64,000 nt of DNA from Lingula anatina (Eukaryota; Brachiopoda; Lingulata; Lingulida; Lingulidae). The notes beneath the pieces were generated by a model that was not told where the DNA came from, did not search any database, and worked only from the letters and a program-made list of their open reading frames with translations. A program made the position numbers and the translations under genes. Location: contig NW_019775438.1 of the NCBI RefSeq assembly GCF_001039355.2, positions 269,281 to 333,280 on the forward strand. The letters run 5' to 3'. This document shows, one piece after another, positions 14,601-39,300 of this stretch (position 1 is its first letter; each line of letters starts with the position of its first letter).

Positions 14601-15420
14601 AGCGTTTGGATTATCCATACCCTTTACCAGTGCCACAGATTAATATTTCATGGGTTGATTTTAGATATTCACAGATATGTATTTACTGGTATTTCAATGA
14701 TGGGACTTCTGCACTGTGCTTGCATCAGAGAAAAGGGCGCACAATAAAATCTGCAGGCCCTGGTAGAGGGTAGATTATAAATGAGAAATCATCTTTTTAT
14801 GTTTGGTAATCTTCAAGTAGTTTATTAATTGTAAAGCAAATACTGACCTACTCCACCACCCACACCTGTATGTGGAATAATAACTTCTGGTTGTTCTCCC
14901 TACCAAGGTATACGTGCACACGTGTCCACTAAAACAAATCAAAACATTTATGGATTACACAGGGAATTTTTCTGGCGTGTAATAGAAAAAACTTTGCTCT
15001 ACAGTGTTTGAAATTATCCGGAATACACCTGTGTTTTCAAGTTTATTAGTGCCGCATTTACATATCATTAAGCATTTCTAATTTCTGGTGAAAAAACAGT
15101 TATGCGAGTAAAAATACACATTTGAGCAAGAACTATGATTTCATCGATTGAAATGGATGAAATGTGTCTTTTAGAACCAGAATATATCCTAATAATGAAG
15201 TTTTAACTGTCCAAAAATCCATGAACTGTTCCTCTCTTTAAAAAATAACTGAAACGTAGGTTTGAATAACCCCCCTCCAAAAAAAGCAGCGTCAGAAAGT
15301 AATCTTCTCAGTATCACTTTTAATATTATTTAAAACTTACGTGTACGTTGGGGAAGTTAAGGACGGCACGATATATATCACCAGAATAAGCAGGAGCGAC
15401 AATTCGTGTCCCACACCCAT
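2922..15420 (-). CDS. Receptor A: EMI/EGF ectodomain receptor tyrosine pseudokinase, 24 exons, with a 2-bp deletion in exon 15
   Basis: Single-pass receptor of about 1,148 residues if frame is kept. Exons from 5': 15341-15420, 14848-14928, 14390-14487, 13916-14011, 13551-13649, 13038-13301, 11978-12104, 11483-11708, 10633-10855, 10160-10198, 9809-9907, 9275-9541, 8916-9018, 8297-8501, 7361-7611, 6882-6971, 6295-6449, 5715-5916, 5240-5359, 4860-5020, 4341-4445, 3853-3970, 3414-3510, 2922-3060. The start has a strong Kozak context (GCCGCCATGG) and a hydrophobic signal peptide. Order: EMI-like head (about 27-90), EGFs (about 87-151), module 1 (152-444), EGF (445-477), module 2 (478-783), membrane helix (from 785), kinase-like domain (about 860-1125). 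HRD reads HKK and DFG reads GFG, so catalysis is not expected. Exon 15 is 2 bp shorter than in paralogs, putting a TAA in frame: null allele, sequencing error or pseudogene. All other junctions and phases are intact. It is the most divergent copy. Confidence 0.85.
4341..4445 (-). CDS. Receptor A exon 21: degenerate catalytic loop and DFG region
   Basis: The exon encodes [15 protein letters not shown] and then [11 protein letters not shown]. In active tyrosine kinases these would be HRDLAARN and DFG. The catalytic Asp is Lys and the metal-binding Asp is Gly, while the Asn of the loop and the Phe-Gly pair remain. Phase 0 at both ends. Confidence 0.9.
5589..5640. repeat. (TG)n microsatellite in receptor A intron 18
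   Basis: Run of alternating TG with a few C/T interruptions, inside the intron between exons 18 and 19. Confidence 0.95.
7361..7611 (-). pseudogene. Receptor A exon 15 with frameshift
   Basis: The exon aligns throughout with exon 15 of copies B to E (for example [12 protein letters not shown] at the start and [12 protein letters not shown] at the end). It is 251 bases rather than 253. The reading frame breaks after the DDAP segment, giving TAA at 7480-7482; the next frame resumes at NGSW. Both splice sites are intact. Either a true loss-of-function lesion or a base-calling or assembly error. Confidence 0.85.
12357..12414. repeat. (ATAAT)n pentanucleotide microsatellite in receptor A intron 6
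   Basis: About eleven perfect copies of a 5-base ATAAT unit, followed closely by an ATTA-rich stretch at 12425-12461. Intronic, between exons 6 and 7. Confidence 0.95.
15341..15420 (-). CDS. Receptor A exon 1: start codon and signal peptide
   Basis: Begins [18 protein letters not shown], a textbook secretory signal with a hydrophobic core, and ends at donor GTAAGTTTTA. It is 80 bases long and leaves phase 2, matching the acceptor of exon 2. This fixes the 5' end of the gene; sequence further right shows no additional coding. Confidence 0.88.
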
Positions 15421-17425
15421 GGCGGCAACCAGGAAGTGAAGTGAAAAAATACTGGACTGCAACAGCAAATATCGATCAGCCCTTTTTAATGGCTACAAAG
15501 ATTGCCTTTTATTCATAAGAAAATACTTTGGTGGAGCTCGTGTAGACTCGATTTCAAGACCAATGGAAACAACCAGGAAGAGAAATGAAAAAAAAAAAAA
15601 AGAAATGCGCGTCAGCAAGTATTGTCCTTTTTAAGACTACAGCTACAAAGGTCGTAATTTGTATATAATAAAAATCATAGTGAAACTAGCGTGCTAGCTA
15701 ATGCCAACCTGGATAAACACTTACGGTAATTACTCGATCTTTTCAAAGTGGGGAAAGCTGTGAATTTTACAAATACTGTTTTTTTTTAGGTTATAATTTC
15801 TAAAAATCAGAAAATTTCTGTTGATTGGTGGCAACGAAATTGAAAGGCAGGTTAGTCTATAGTTCTATTCTGTGCAGTACAAGCACCACAAATGCTCTAT
15901 AAAAATATAATTTTCTGATTATAAAATAACAGTATCTTAAAGTTTGCTAATTTTTGCCCATTAAAAAGATCGAATCATTGTCGTATGTCAGGCTGCGGAG
16001 ATATTACTGATAGATACACCGATCTCGTGCAGGTGACAGTGCGTGCACCTTTTGTTCGCAAACAACTATTTGTACTCCATGTGTATCTACACCAAGCTGA
16101 TGAATACCTTTTGCCTTTTATGTCTCTTCACAAAAATAACTGCTCCACCTTTTGTGTTGATAGTTGTATGTGGATCATGAAAGGTTTATATATTATGCGT
16201 CACTACAAAAACGGTTTTCTGATTTTAGTCCTTGTTATTTTAGTTTTGAATGGAATTGTCCTACCCATTATTTGTTAAAAATACACCAAGGTTTATAAAC
16301 TGCCAGGTACAGAATACTGATTGACCTCAAAGTGCCATTTAAGCTCAAAAAGGGAACAATGCAATGATTAAAAAAGATAGACCTCAGACTAGGCTGGGTT
16401 TGAGTCGCTTCTTAGCAAGGTATACATAAAATGCAAATCTTATAAAAACTAAGGTAAGAGTGGGGGAAGGGGTTGGAGGGGGTGGGAATATGTTTTTTTT
16501 TTATGTAATTTCAGTCACTGACTGAGAAGTAGGAGGCAGTTGTGGTAGTGAAGTACCAAAAGCATGACAAACTGACCTTGAGCAATTGAAAATATACCTG
16601 TAAAGCAACCACAAAATGCTCATTAAAAAAAACAAAAACAAAAACAATTGAAAAAAATGGAAACAAACAAATAAACAAACAAATTGCTGAAGCACTTTAC
16701 TGCAAAAAGGTAAATTGTTTTAATTGTAATAAGTTCAACTTTTATCTTAGAGTGATAATAACTGTCATAAGTTCATCAAAAATGTGAATTAATAAATTAT
16801 AGATTATTATATATTTTTATTATCAAACCATTTGACACAAGATACTAGGAACCATCAACTTATCAAAACTGTGTCTACCAAAGCTTTAAAGCCTAATATA
16901 TATATATACTTTCAATAAGGTTAAGACTTAATATAGCACCTGCTGTTTTGTCTCCAGCACACACAAATGCACTTTTTAAATTTGTTTTCATTATATACGC
17001 TAGAACTACTTATTTTGGGTTACATATCACATTCTCTATTTTGTTACATATTTTACCTCTGCATTACTCATATCCAGTAATAGTAATTGACAATTAACCA
17101 AATGAAATGGTGTAAAATAACAAAACACATAAGCTTAAAAGCATCCAATTGCAATGGCAGTTATTGTTCATTTTCCATCCAGAATATGTATAGTTTCCAT
17201 ACAGCATGCAAGTTATGGGTATATGCAATATGTCTCAGAGGCAGACCACTACATTGCAACATTTCTGTAAAAAAGAATGAAGTCAGGAAGAAAGCTACTA
17301 CATGTACTTTGACTTAAGTTACTTTGGATTACTGACCACTATTATCACTGTTCAAGAGCATGGTGGGGGACAATACAGGTACACTTTCTGCATGAAAAGG
17401 TGGGGATAATATATATTGTATGTAA
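15421..17425. other. Spacer between receptor A (5' end) and receptor B (3' end)
   Basis: Contains the presumed promoter and 5' UTR of receptor A, but no convincing TATA box or core promoter could be placed. From about 16501 rightward the sequence is homologous to the 3' flank of receptor D (from about 42115), so it belongs to the duplicated unit. No coding exon supported. Confidence 0.6.
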
Positions 17426-17936
17426 GGCTTCATTCACATGGAAAGTCTATTTTCTAAATTCTATTTTCTATTCGCGGTTTGTTTTGTGATCAGGATCTGT
17501 GCCCTGAATATCCCGCGGCGTAATTACTGGCAGCGCGAGCCAGTTACTTATACAAAGCTGTAATTAATTCTCGGATGTGCTTGGAGGAAATTCTGATACC
17601 TTGACGCAAGCGCAGTAGTATCTCTAAGATGTGAAGTTCATCAGTTTAGTTGTGATGACTCAAGCATACAGATGCGTAATATGTACAAAATCGACAAACA
17701 CATTTTTCAAAGCAATTGCGGTGGCCATTAACTTGCTAACTTCCTACTGCACATGCGTCAAGGTATCAGAATCTCCTCCGAGCACAGCCGAGAGTTAATT
17801 ACAGCTTTGTATAAGTAACTGGCTCGTGCTGCCAGTAATTACGCTGCAGGATTTTCAGGGCACAGACCCTGATCACAAAACATACCGCGAATAGAAAATA
17901 GAATTTAGAAAATAGACTTTCCATGTGAATGAAGCC
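17426..17936. mobile_element. 511-bp MITE with long inverted termini, TAA target duplication (Harbinger-like)
   Basis: The two ends form an inverted repeat of about 185 bp (17426-17615 against 17750-17936), starting GGCTTCATTCACATGG. TAA flanks both sides (17423-17425 and 17937-17939). The homologous flank of receptor D at 43010-43025 has the site without the element and with a single TAA, so this is a clean insertion. A 3-bp TAA target and GG-starting termini fit PIF/Harbinger-derived MITEs. No transposase is encoded. Confidence 0.9.
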
Positions 17937-18101
17937 TAAATATGCATGTTTTAAGCAGTAAAGGCAGCTATTTCGAGTCTTCTAAAGACTGCAAAAAAAA
18001 TCTTTTTATCAGTGTCCGGTAATCAGTCCTTATTTCAATCTCCAAAGAGTAATTAGTTCTTAATTCCATCTCCAATGCAAGACACATGTTCACAGCTACT
18101 C

Positions 18102-29464
<11,363 letters not shown>

Positions 29465-29488
29465 CTAGGGATAATGGTATCTATATGA

Positions 29489-29489
29489 N
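29489..29489. other. Single N: contig junction 1
   Basis: Sequence left of the N matches receptor C exon 2 plus intron up to CTATAT and then stops matching. The homologous copy of about 9.3 kb restarts at 30105. The N therefore marks a join of contigs, not a base ambiguity in a continuous read. Confidence 0.75.
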
Positions 29490-30104
29490 AAAAGCACTAC
29501 ATCTGACGCACGGCGTAAACTCGTACGTTCACTCATAATTTTGGGATTCAAATTTTTGGTAAAATTCTCCTTTTATTTGCCTCCATTGCCTTTATTACTG
29601 TTGATTATAAGCACTTCATGTACCTATAAGTCGATTTAATCAATATCAACTTTTTATACTTTCACATTTTTATTACTCTCAACCTACAAATTGCTACTCG
29701 CGGTATGTCCTCTACACAAAACAATGACGTAACGTTATCTGCTGTGCACTGAAGCTGGTTAAGAACATTGTGCCTCGTTTCAAATTGTCTTTCAACTTCA
29801 TATCACACAGACAGAACTTCGAAAATGAGGCCACTGAGAGGGAGACTGTTGGTTACACTTCGATACGAGCGTTCGATTGCAAGCTATGGTAGTTCTTTGC
29901 TTCTATGAAAGTGGGTGAAAACAGTGAGTTTATTTGATATTTTGCTGAAATCGCTTGTGAACATAGACAAAATAAAAGGTGAAAATAGGCTGTAAAAACA
30001 GCCAGCCCGTCGGGCGGGTAATCTGCAAATCTTACCCGCCCGGCCTGAAAGTTACCAGCCTCGGGCTGGCGGGCAGGCGGCCATTTCATACACTGACATA
30101 CTAG
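29490..30104. other. Unrelated ~600-bp insert between the B and C copies
   Basis: This stretch has no counterpart in B intron 19, where copy C otherwise aligns (19883 with 30105). It includes a GC-rich hairpin, CGGGCGGGTAA at 30011-30021 against TTACCCGCCCG at 30032-30042, and a second CCAGCC/GGCTGG pair. A 78-codon minus-strand reading frame spans 29853-30089 without a recognisable domain. Probably a repeat fragment or unplaced contig end; no gene supported. Confidence 0.5.
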
Positions 30105-30336
30105 TAGATATTATTTTCTTTGAGAATCAGATAGGTAAATATGGATCAAATATTTGCCTTTGCCACAATATGGCACTTTATCTGCTACCTTGTTACACAT
30201 GTGTAGGAAAATATTCTGATATTGACTGTACTAGAGCTGATTTCACAACTAATTTAAATAAATAAGACTGTAATAAAATAAATAAGACTCACATATAAGT
30301 AAGACTGGACAAAGCATTGGTCACTCTTATGATTAC

Positions 30337-33300
30337 CTGTCTGGAAGTCATCGGTCACCTTTCCGAGCATGGCCAGAACATTCTCATGACGAGGAACATC
30401 TCCAACAAACTTGATCTTATCCAACATCAACTGCCTGTCTGTTATGCTCTTGGCATCTGAAAAGTTTGGGATTAACAGAAAAGCATATTTCAAATAAAAT
30501 TACATCCAAGGTTTAGGAAACTGCTTGGCCTTCACATCACATATAATCATCATAATATTCTAGATGACTTTTGTACATTGAAATCTAATTGTCTTACAAT
30601 AAATATAATGATTTGTTACAAACACACAAAGTAAACTGTCCAACTGAGAATGACAGCTTTCTAATATTGTATAATACATAATCACAAAGTCAGTAGTCTA
30701 AATATAAAATTTACCTTTCAACATTTTTGCAATAACTGCCATAGAATTCTGTCTATCAGGAGTCCACTCAGCATGTCTAATTATGGCAAAATGTCCATAG
30801 CAGAGAGTGTCTCCCAGAACAATATGGCTGCTGGAAATTTCCACACTTCTGCCGTATGCCTCACTCTCATAGTAAATGCCCTGGTCTTCATCTTCATCAT
30901 ATGTGTCATTATGGTACTATAATGTATAAAAGTGTTTGAAACAAATAAGAATTTCACTGGAATTAATTCACCACTGAAGTTATGTAATGGCAGAAGGAAA
31001 TATCAATGCACGCGGCTCATATTAGTAATGCAATTGTCCCTATTACTTTAATTAATCCCATTCCACTTCAATTTTTTCTCACTTTATTTCCCTTTATCTA
31101 AAGTTACAATAATTTGCGGCCAAGTGGTTTGACACGCAAATATTTGAGGTATAAAACCAGGTAGCAGCTAGAAAAAAACAGAGTTTTAGATTCTAAAACT
31201 AAGCTGTGGTGTTGTGTTGCTTTTCTCTCTGGCAATAACAAAAATCTCAAAACGGAATCATGTGCGAGCTGTTGCGCCAAATCTTCTTACAGATACTGCG
31301 GGGTATAATTTAGTCTGAGGGCTCTAATCCGTCTACTGAAGATTTTAAGGTTCGGTCAATGACTTGACTTGGGTCATGCCCGGAGAGAAAAGCAACACAA
31401 CAAAATAAACTGGATGCAATGTACACTTACAACTGCAGTTGCATATTCATGCCTTTTTTTTGGTTGCCAAAATTTTAACTTTTCGTCTTTCCACAACCAA
31501 GGATAACCATGTCTCCGTCGCACGACTGCCACGGCTCCCAACGCAACCACAGCAACAACCAGGATGAAGAAGAAGATTGGCACTAAAACATAAGTCAGGA
31601 TTAAAATATACCTATTAAATAAAAACATAAAAAGATAAGAAATGTAAAAATGTACATGTAACAAATAAGAAACAAATCATGAAACAATGTAAACACACAG
31701 GCAAAAAGATATGCAGATAGCATGGCTGGGTCTATTAATACCAAGGGTGGATGGAAGCTGTCGTCAGGGCCTTCCAGAAGATGGTCAGAATTTTTCAAAT
31801 TCACATTGACCAGCATCTGTTTTCATGAAGGAAGACTTTCAAAAGTGGAGGAAGAATAAAAAAAGGTAATTTGGAAGATTGTTATAAAATGTGTCTGGAT
31901 CTGCCCTTGAATATTGTACTACAGAAAAAAAGTGACATACCTGTTAGAAGTCCACTTTGATCCCCTCCACCATCACTTGGTGCATTTCCAAGCAAAGCTG
32001 CCACTCTTGGACTGGTCAAATCAATATCTTAAAAGATGAAAAAGTACACTGATTGTATACTCATTATATCTGATAAATTGAAAAAAAATTCAACATAAAA
32101 TATTATGCTGTCAAATATTAATTCCTACCTTTTGTAACCAATTTGTTTGTACCAACAAACATTATCATCATTATGCCTGTCACATGACCACAGCGACAAT
32201 AACTTCAATTACAGAAGGAAATCTATGAAATACAGCTAGATGAAATGTTGGCAGGTGCTCATACCATATTTTTCCACTTGTTATTTGTGAAACTACAACT
32301 GGATGAATCAAAATATGCAGTTTGATTATCACACAATGTTTATGTCAGTTCTATTTACCGCGTCTCACTCTAATATTATTCCCAGCCTTATCCAGCACTT
32401 GGAGCACAACTGTAAATGCAGCTTTATCACTTTTCACATCATATGTTGGAAACCTGTCTCCAGCTGTCCAAGAGCCATTTGCAAGAGGAGCGTCCTCCAA
32501 TCCTATCTTCTTGGTACCGAGGTAGCTGTATATGAAGTAGTGGAAATTTGCAATACCAGACAATGCATCCTTCCAGTTATCACCCCATGATAAGGTCAAA
32601 AGTATTTCTTTCTGAAAATGAGAAAAAAATGAAATGCATGAAAAGAATCAAAGTTTTGCCAGTATTTACGATTTTTGACAAATACTTATATATTAATTTG
32701 AATTGGCTAACGAAAATGAGAAATTTTTCATTATATTTTTTCCCATTTTTATTTATTTGTCAACTTCACCTTACTCAAACATTTAATCATCATTTCTTTT
32801 TTCTGTCCAAGATTCTGCACCTTTTTTTCCTCACTACAAGCCTTCGATCATGTGTGATATCAAAAATGGATTTCTTTTTGAAACCAGTGAAGTTGATATT
32901 CTCTTTTGATGACATAGGCAAGCCATAAATATTTCATCAATCAAAATACTTGAGGGCAAAAAAAAGGGGGGGGATAGAAACAGTGAGGGCAAGGTCAATC
33001 CCCAAACATATACCATCCTTTCAACTGCAACTGACCTTATTAACACTAATTTGTTGTCCAATTGCTACTTTCAATTCTTCATCTTCACATTTCCCAGAGC
33101 CAGCAGCACAGTTATAATATGGAGCCTCGGTATCATAGTGGATGTTGATTTGGCGCTGAACTGTTTTTCCTTGGTATTTAATGTTTTGCCCAGAAACAAT
33201 CTTGTGGCCACCATTTTCAGCTTTCAGGACAATTTTTAGTCTGTAAAATTGATAAACCTTTTTTATTATTATTTTTTTTTTTTTGGGGGGGGGGGATTAG

Positions 33301-36300
33301 TGTCTAGAAAGCAAATATAGTTCTCCTATCTTCAATTCATGTTTTAAACATCACTTAAATCCAATAATGCTGTACAATAGCACTTTTAAAGAATTTTCGT
33401 GAGTAATTGAAAAAAATCCATATCAATGAATATGCCTTACCTGTCGTGGTCTTTTCTAGAACCAGACAGTCTGTGGGTTTGGCTGCAGGGTACAAAGGAC
33501 TCCAAAGAGGTGTCAGCTTTAAGACAGTCCAGAGTCGCCTCTTTCTTTGTGCTGCCACCTGGTATCATCATTTTATAAATTTAAAAAATAATATCTTCTT
33601 TTATATTTTGAATTGTGAAAACTATGATTCAAATTGCTAGTCAAATATGTTTAAATTTTTACAAAACACAATTTTTAAAATCATACTGTACATTTATTTT
33701 TGCTGCCATTGTCAAAATACACCAGTCATTCTACTATATCATAATTAATCAACATCAATTTATATGGAGCATTCCTTTTATTAATAATATTGTATTCTAT
33801 GCTTTCTTGTTAAGTAGTGAAAATATAAATGTAAAAACAATATTGGGCTCAAAAAATTGTTATCATTTAAGAATATAAAAAACTTAAGGTTTTATGAAAG
33901 CTTTCATTTTAACTTTGAGCTGAAAAACCTACCAGCTGACTCAATTTCTAGTTCAGCCTTAGATGAAACAAGTCCTATCTGGAAGTCTGACACAGATGGT
34001 GGTCTTGATGGCAAATCCCCCATCATTCTGTATTCTGCCTCCCATGACAACTTCAAATATGCCAAATCAAGCCTATTGGTGAACATGTTGATGATGTTTG
34101 ATTCTACTGCTGCATTCTCATACACAAAGGGAAGGCTGTCATCTGCAGTCAGCATAATCTTTATCATCTTGATGGTAGGATCCTGGATATCTCCACTGAC
34201 TAAAAGAAATTACACAGTGGAATTACTGGTACATTGATGTTCAGAATTTAAGTTGACTGAAAAGGGCATTCAGATAGAGACACAAAGCATCAGTATTCTT
34301 AGGAAAAATGAATTTATTTTAGGATTTTCAAAACGTGAAAAATTACATATATTTATATATATTCGTATAAAAATTGATATATGAAATTGACATAAGCTTA
34401 GAAAATGGCTTAAAAAAGATTTCATATAGCTTTGGGGTATGCAAGCCAAAAGATGTAAATAAATGGGCACTGGAAATTTTCTCTGTCTAAAAATAAAGAA
34501 AAATCTTACTTGTATTACAGTTGTCTCCACTAAATCCAGCTGTGCAGATACAATTTCCAGTGTCAGGGACACAGAATCCTGGGTAGCAGTTTTGACTGGG
34601 GCAAAAATCTAAATATTATAAGAAAATAAAAAAAGGGAAATATGTATATTCAAACTCTAATGTCACATTTTATTTGGAACAAACAACTTGGCAACATTCC
34701 AACAATGCTATCCTGGCAGAACTTCACCCAAAAGGATAACAGTTAATTAAGATTCCAAGCATGAAATAGCTTTTTTAAAATAATTGTTACACATACAGGT
34801 TCTATATCCTTGAGCAATGCTGATTTGATCAACTTACTTGGACTGACAGTAGGGAGGTGCTCCTCAACATTGATCTCTAAAATATTATACATTGTTAAAA
34901 TTATTATACCTTTAAAATCATTGACATTTTTAAAATGATACATTGCTGCTATCTGTATATGGAAATAGTTCTGCATTATATTATTTTCAGTTCTACTGTA
35001 TTACTTTTGCATATATCGCAACTAGGATGTACTTTAATCACCTTTAGACACAGTTGCTTGATTTCCAGCTTTGTCCACAACTTTTAGAAGAACCGCATAA
35101 GTTCCTGTATTCACAATGTATATTGGCCATGGATTGCCACTTCTCCATTCCCCAGTGTGTACAGGTGAACCACTTTGTATGGTACCACGGAGAATGGTGT
35201 AGACGTACTTCTCAATACCAGATGTCACATCTATCCAGTTAGCCCACTGGATCTCCAGCTGAGGCTGTCATAGAGAAACACTGACTGGTTATCCCTTCGA
35301 TCTTATTTGTAATTCGACTTGCACATCATACTCATATTGAAATTTTCAACCACAAACAAACAGGTGTTTCACTAAAGTTTAATGGCATGCATCTAAAAAA
35401 GGTGAATGTCAAGAAAAAAGGTATGCATGAATTGCCTTATTTCATCACATCGTTCTAAAAATCCAAAATATTAATAGTAAATATGATAAATTATATTACC
35501 TGGGTTCCATTTTTTGCCACATAAGTTATTAAGGCAGAGTCTTTTTCTGCACATTTATCCAGGTCACGACAAATATGCTTTGGTTCCTCAAAGTCGAAAA
35601 TGTAGGTGAAATTTCTTGTTGCATCTCGTCCTTTGATTGCATGGTTTTTTACTAAATTAGCATCTGTATTTAATACTACCTTGTAGCCTCCATTCCTGCT
35701 TGATATACCCACTTCCAACCTAGGAAAATAAAAAAAAATTCTTATCATTTGGAAATTGGGAAGTGACATGAGAAATAAAAAATGGTGCAAAGAACATGGC
35801 CTGAATAATAAACCCACCACCTGAGTTAATCAAGAACATGCATATAGTCAAGTCACAATGTCACAACAAACTTCTCTAACAAACTCTACTTCACAAGGAA
35901 ATACAATCACATGCAATTAAGACTTATGAGGCCCATTTTAAGTGTCGTACACTTTCCCATGTCTTAATAGCAATTTTATACCTCAATTTTATATTTTTCT
36001 TCATCTATGTAAATTTATACAACTCACCCTTACCTTAATAAAAACCTTATCTAAAAAAAATTAAATTTATACAACTGACCCTTACCTTAATAAAAACCTT
36101 AATGCTTCTTTTGCTGTGTTATAAATTTAAATTTTAAATATTTAAATTTCTGAACGCTATCACTAAGTATTCACTAGGCAAACAAGTTTTTCGGACTAAA
36201 AATCAGCAAACAAAAATTTTATGACATTAAAACCTGTAAGGATCACCTGTCTTCATGTTTTATGGTATGTCTGGGAAAACTGTATTCCACTCTGCAACTG

Positions 36301-39300
36301 GAGATGCCTTGGTTAGGATTACTTTCGTTATCACCATTTCCACAAGGAAGAGTCTCAGAAGAAAGGTACCTCTCATCTGAAAAATAGACTTAACCATTTG
36401 GCAAATCATATTAGAGCCCCATGAGATTCTTGTGTATGTCAATCCAGCAGTCAATTTTTTGGTCTAAATCAAGAGATCCTAGCCAACACATTACTGCACC
36501 AAGAGGCTTTTTTGAAGTTAGGCTCTAATGGTGGGAGCTAATTTCACAAAACATACTTTATATTTGTATAATTATAATTTTATTGAAATTGACTTAAAGC
36601 TGAAGGTAATGCCAGGAAATAATTAATTATAATATAATATATTGGTGGGGCTTGTATTAAAAAAAAATTGAATGCAAACAGAAGCATATTTAGACTCAAC
36701 ACTAACATAAGGCTATTTTCAGAGAAATTGGCTAGTGAAAAAATGTCCCATCCCTAGATGTGAGACAGGCATCAAGATATATAATGGCCAACGGGGGTGT
36801 TACTTTAGAATAAAAAATTGTGGCGTAGGTCCAATCACACTATTTTCTTATCAGATATAAAGGCCATAAGAAACGCTCTTTAAGTTTTAAAAATCAATTA
36901 AATGTATTCTTTTGAATCTATGATAACCATGTCATAGAAAAAAAAAAACTTGCTTTTGTGATATTCACAATCTGCTTACCTTGACTATGCCACCTCAGGT
37001 GAGCATTTCCGCTCACAATTCCAAGCAGTATACTCCTAATGTATGAAGGGCGAGGTGGTGCAGTAGTCAAATTGTATCTACTTGTCCACTCTACTTTCAA
37101 GTGGTTCCAATCCTGTCTCTTCACATAAACTGTTGTGTTATATGGCCAGCTGGCCACTGCCTCTAAATGATCTCGACTTCCTGTCCGGTCATTCAAAGTT
37201 GCCTTACAGGATGTAATGTTTGGGCTCTGTGAATCACTGATAACTAATAACACAAATATACAAATGAAATGCAATTGCAAATAGTGTGAATCATTTGTAA
37301 AAAATTCTTATTTTCCAGTCAAAACACTAACCACCAATGACTGGAAAATATACAATTAAAATTATTTATTCTTTTCTTTTTAAAATACCCCAATCTCGTG
37401 ATTCAAAATGTGATAGATTATTAGCATTGCAACCAATATACCAATACATCTAAATTTTGTGATTACTGATAGGATGTTTTATGTGTCAAAAAGAGTGTCA
37501 AAAAATTCTGGAATGGGTGGATCACTCATTATTTTTAGGATTATGTTTGCCAAGAACTTTCTTTAAAAATTTTCATCACTGGCTTCAGATTACAGATTAT
37601 GGGTTTAAAAAAGCAGCAACATACTGGATAAAACTTACTACTTCCACAGTGTGCTCCTCCAAATCCAGGTGTACACCTACAGTTTGTACCAGAACTGCAA
37701 GTACCAGGGTAACATGGGAACTTCCAGGAGCATTGACCTGCATATATGAGATATAGTTTTTATCATGAAAGCAGTTGACAAGTAATTATTTGAATAACCA
37801 TATCAAATGATTAGTTTTTTGGAAAAAAATTATCTTAAAGTAATTGAATTCAGAACTCCAGAACTCAAGAAACAACTAAATTAGCAATCTGTCTTTTTTT
37901 ACACAAATTTCATCTGGATTCCCTCCAGAGAATAGTCACAAAAATCTATATTAATCAATGTGAATTAAGTACACATACTTAACTGACAGTAAGAACCATA
38001 ATGTGTAACTGGGCAAATACACACGTTTGGTCTTATGCATGTTCCACCATTTCGACAACTGGGACTGCAAATAGCTGAAAAGTAAATAACAAAATAACAT
38101 TTCATAGTAGCTGAATAACAATTTAAAGAACATTATTGCTAGTGTAAATTTGAAACTCAAGTACTTTTGTTTTCTGCCTGCACTTGCTGCAATCAAGTTT
38201 GTTTTATGTTTAAAAGGATAAAGACTTTTTCAAACATCTTTCTTAAAATTATTTATCATTTATAAGAAGAGTTGTTGATATCAGACACCTATTTATACTG
38301 CTTTTTATTTTGCCTGAAAACTCAAATGGTTTACATACAATATAGACTATAATAGTATATCCAACTCCTCTTATCTTAGAGTTGAAATTGCGACTAGGTA
38401 TACCTTGTAAAAAAAAAAGAACATTTGAATGATGTACAATATTATCAAGACATATACTTACGGACCACACAGGCTGCATTTCTACTTGTCCAACCCCGAC
38501 AGCAACGGCTCCGGCGATACGTGTACGGGACACTATGGGACCCACTACTTTTACACCTATCCAACAGAATTTAAAGTAAAAAAAAATACATATTATATCC
38601 GGTAAATGCATGACAATGATTGTGATTTTCATCTGGAAGAAAGCAATAAAAATTAAGATATATGGGAATCAACAACAAGCATGCAGTAAAACGACATAGA
38701 CTGGGTTCCCATGCCTTGATCTATCCATCTGGATCGACCTAACTCCCTGGGGAGTCTCACTTAATTGCTGTCAACAAACTGTCTTAAATGTCTGTCACAC
38801 CTACCAAATTAGCTAGGGGGTAAAGATAATTACCCCTATAACAGCTTTACTAGGCGTGACAGGCATTTAAACTGGTCAAGTTGACAGCAATTTAGTGAGA
38901 CTCCCCAGGGAGATAGATTGATCCAAATATATGTGGGAATGGTCCCTTAATTTTAATTGTAAATAAACAAGTCTTTTAAATTCTAAAACAATGAACTGCA
39001 TTTACAAGTATTTATGATGACTTTGATGACTGAACTTAAGGAAATTCACCAACCTTGACCATCCAAAAAGTCCGCACTTATACGTTTTATAATAGGTGAC
39101 ATATCTTTCAGCTGTTGCAGAGTAGTAGCAGACATGACCACTAGGGATAATGGTATCTATATCAGTATACGTAACACCTCGATAGTCAAAACTCATATTA
39201 GATTGATATCACTCTTTCAAAACCTCAGATATGAAGAAAAAAAAACATTTGAAATTTTTACCTGAGGTTCAGGACATATCCTCAGAGAACCTGTTCATTT

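Noticed and set aside
15985-16278. 97-codon plus-strand open frame with a hydrophobic C-terminus
   Set aside because: No paralog, domain, splice context or regulatory signal; AT-rich spacer readily yields such frames.
29853-30089. 78-codon minus-strand open frame in the orphan block
   Set aside because: Its length is explained by a GC-rich hairpin region; no recognisable domain.
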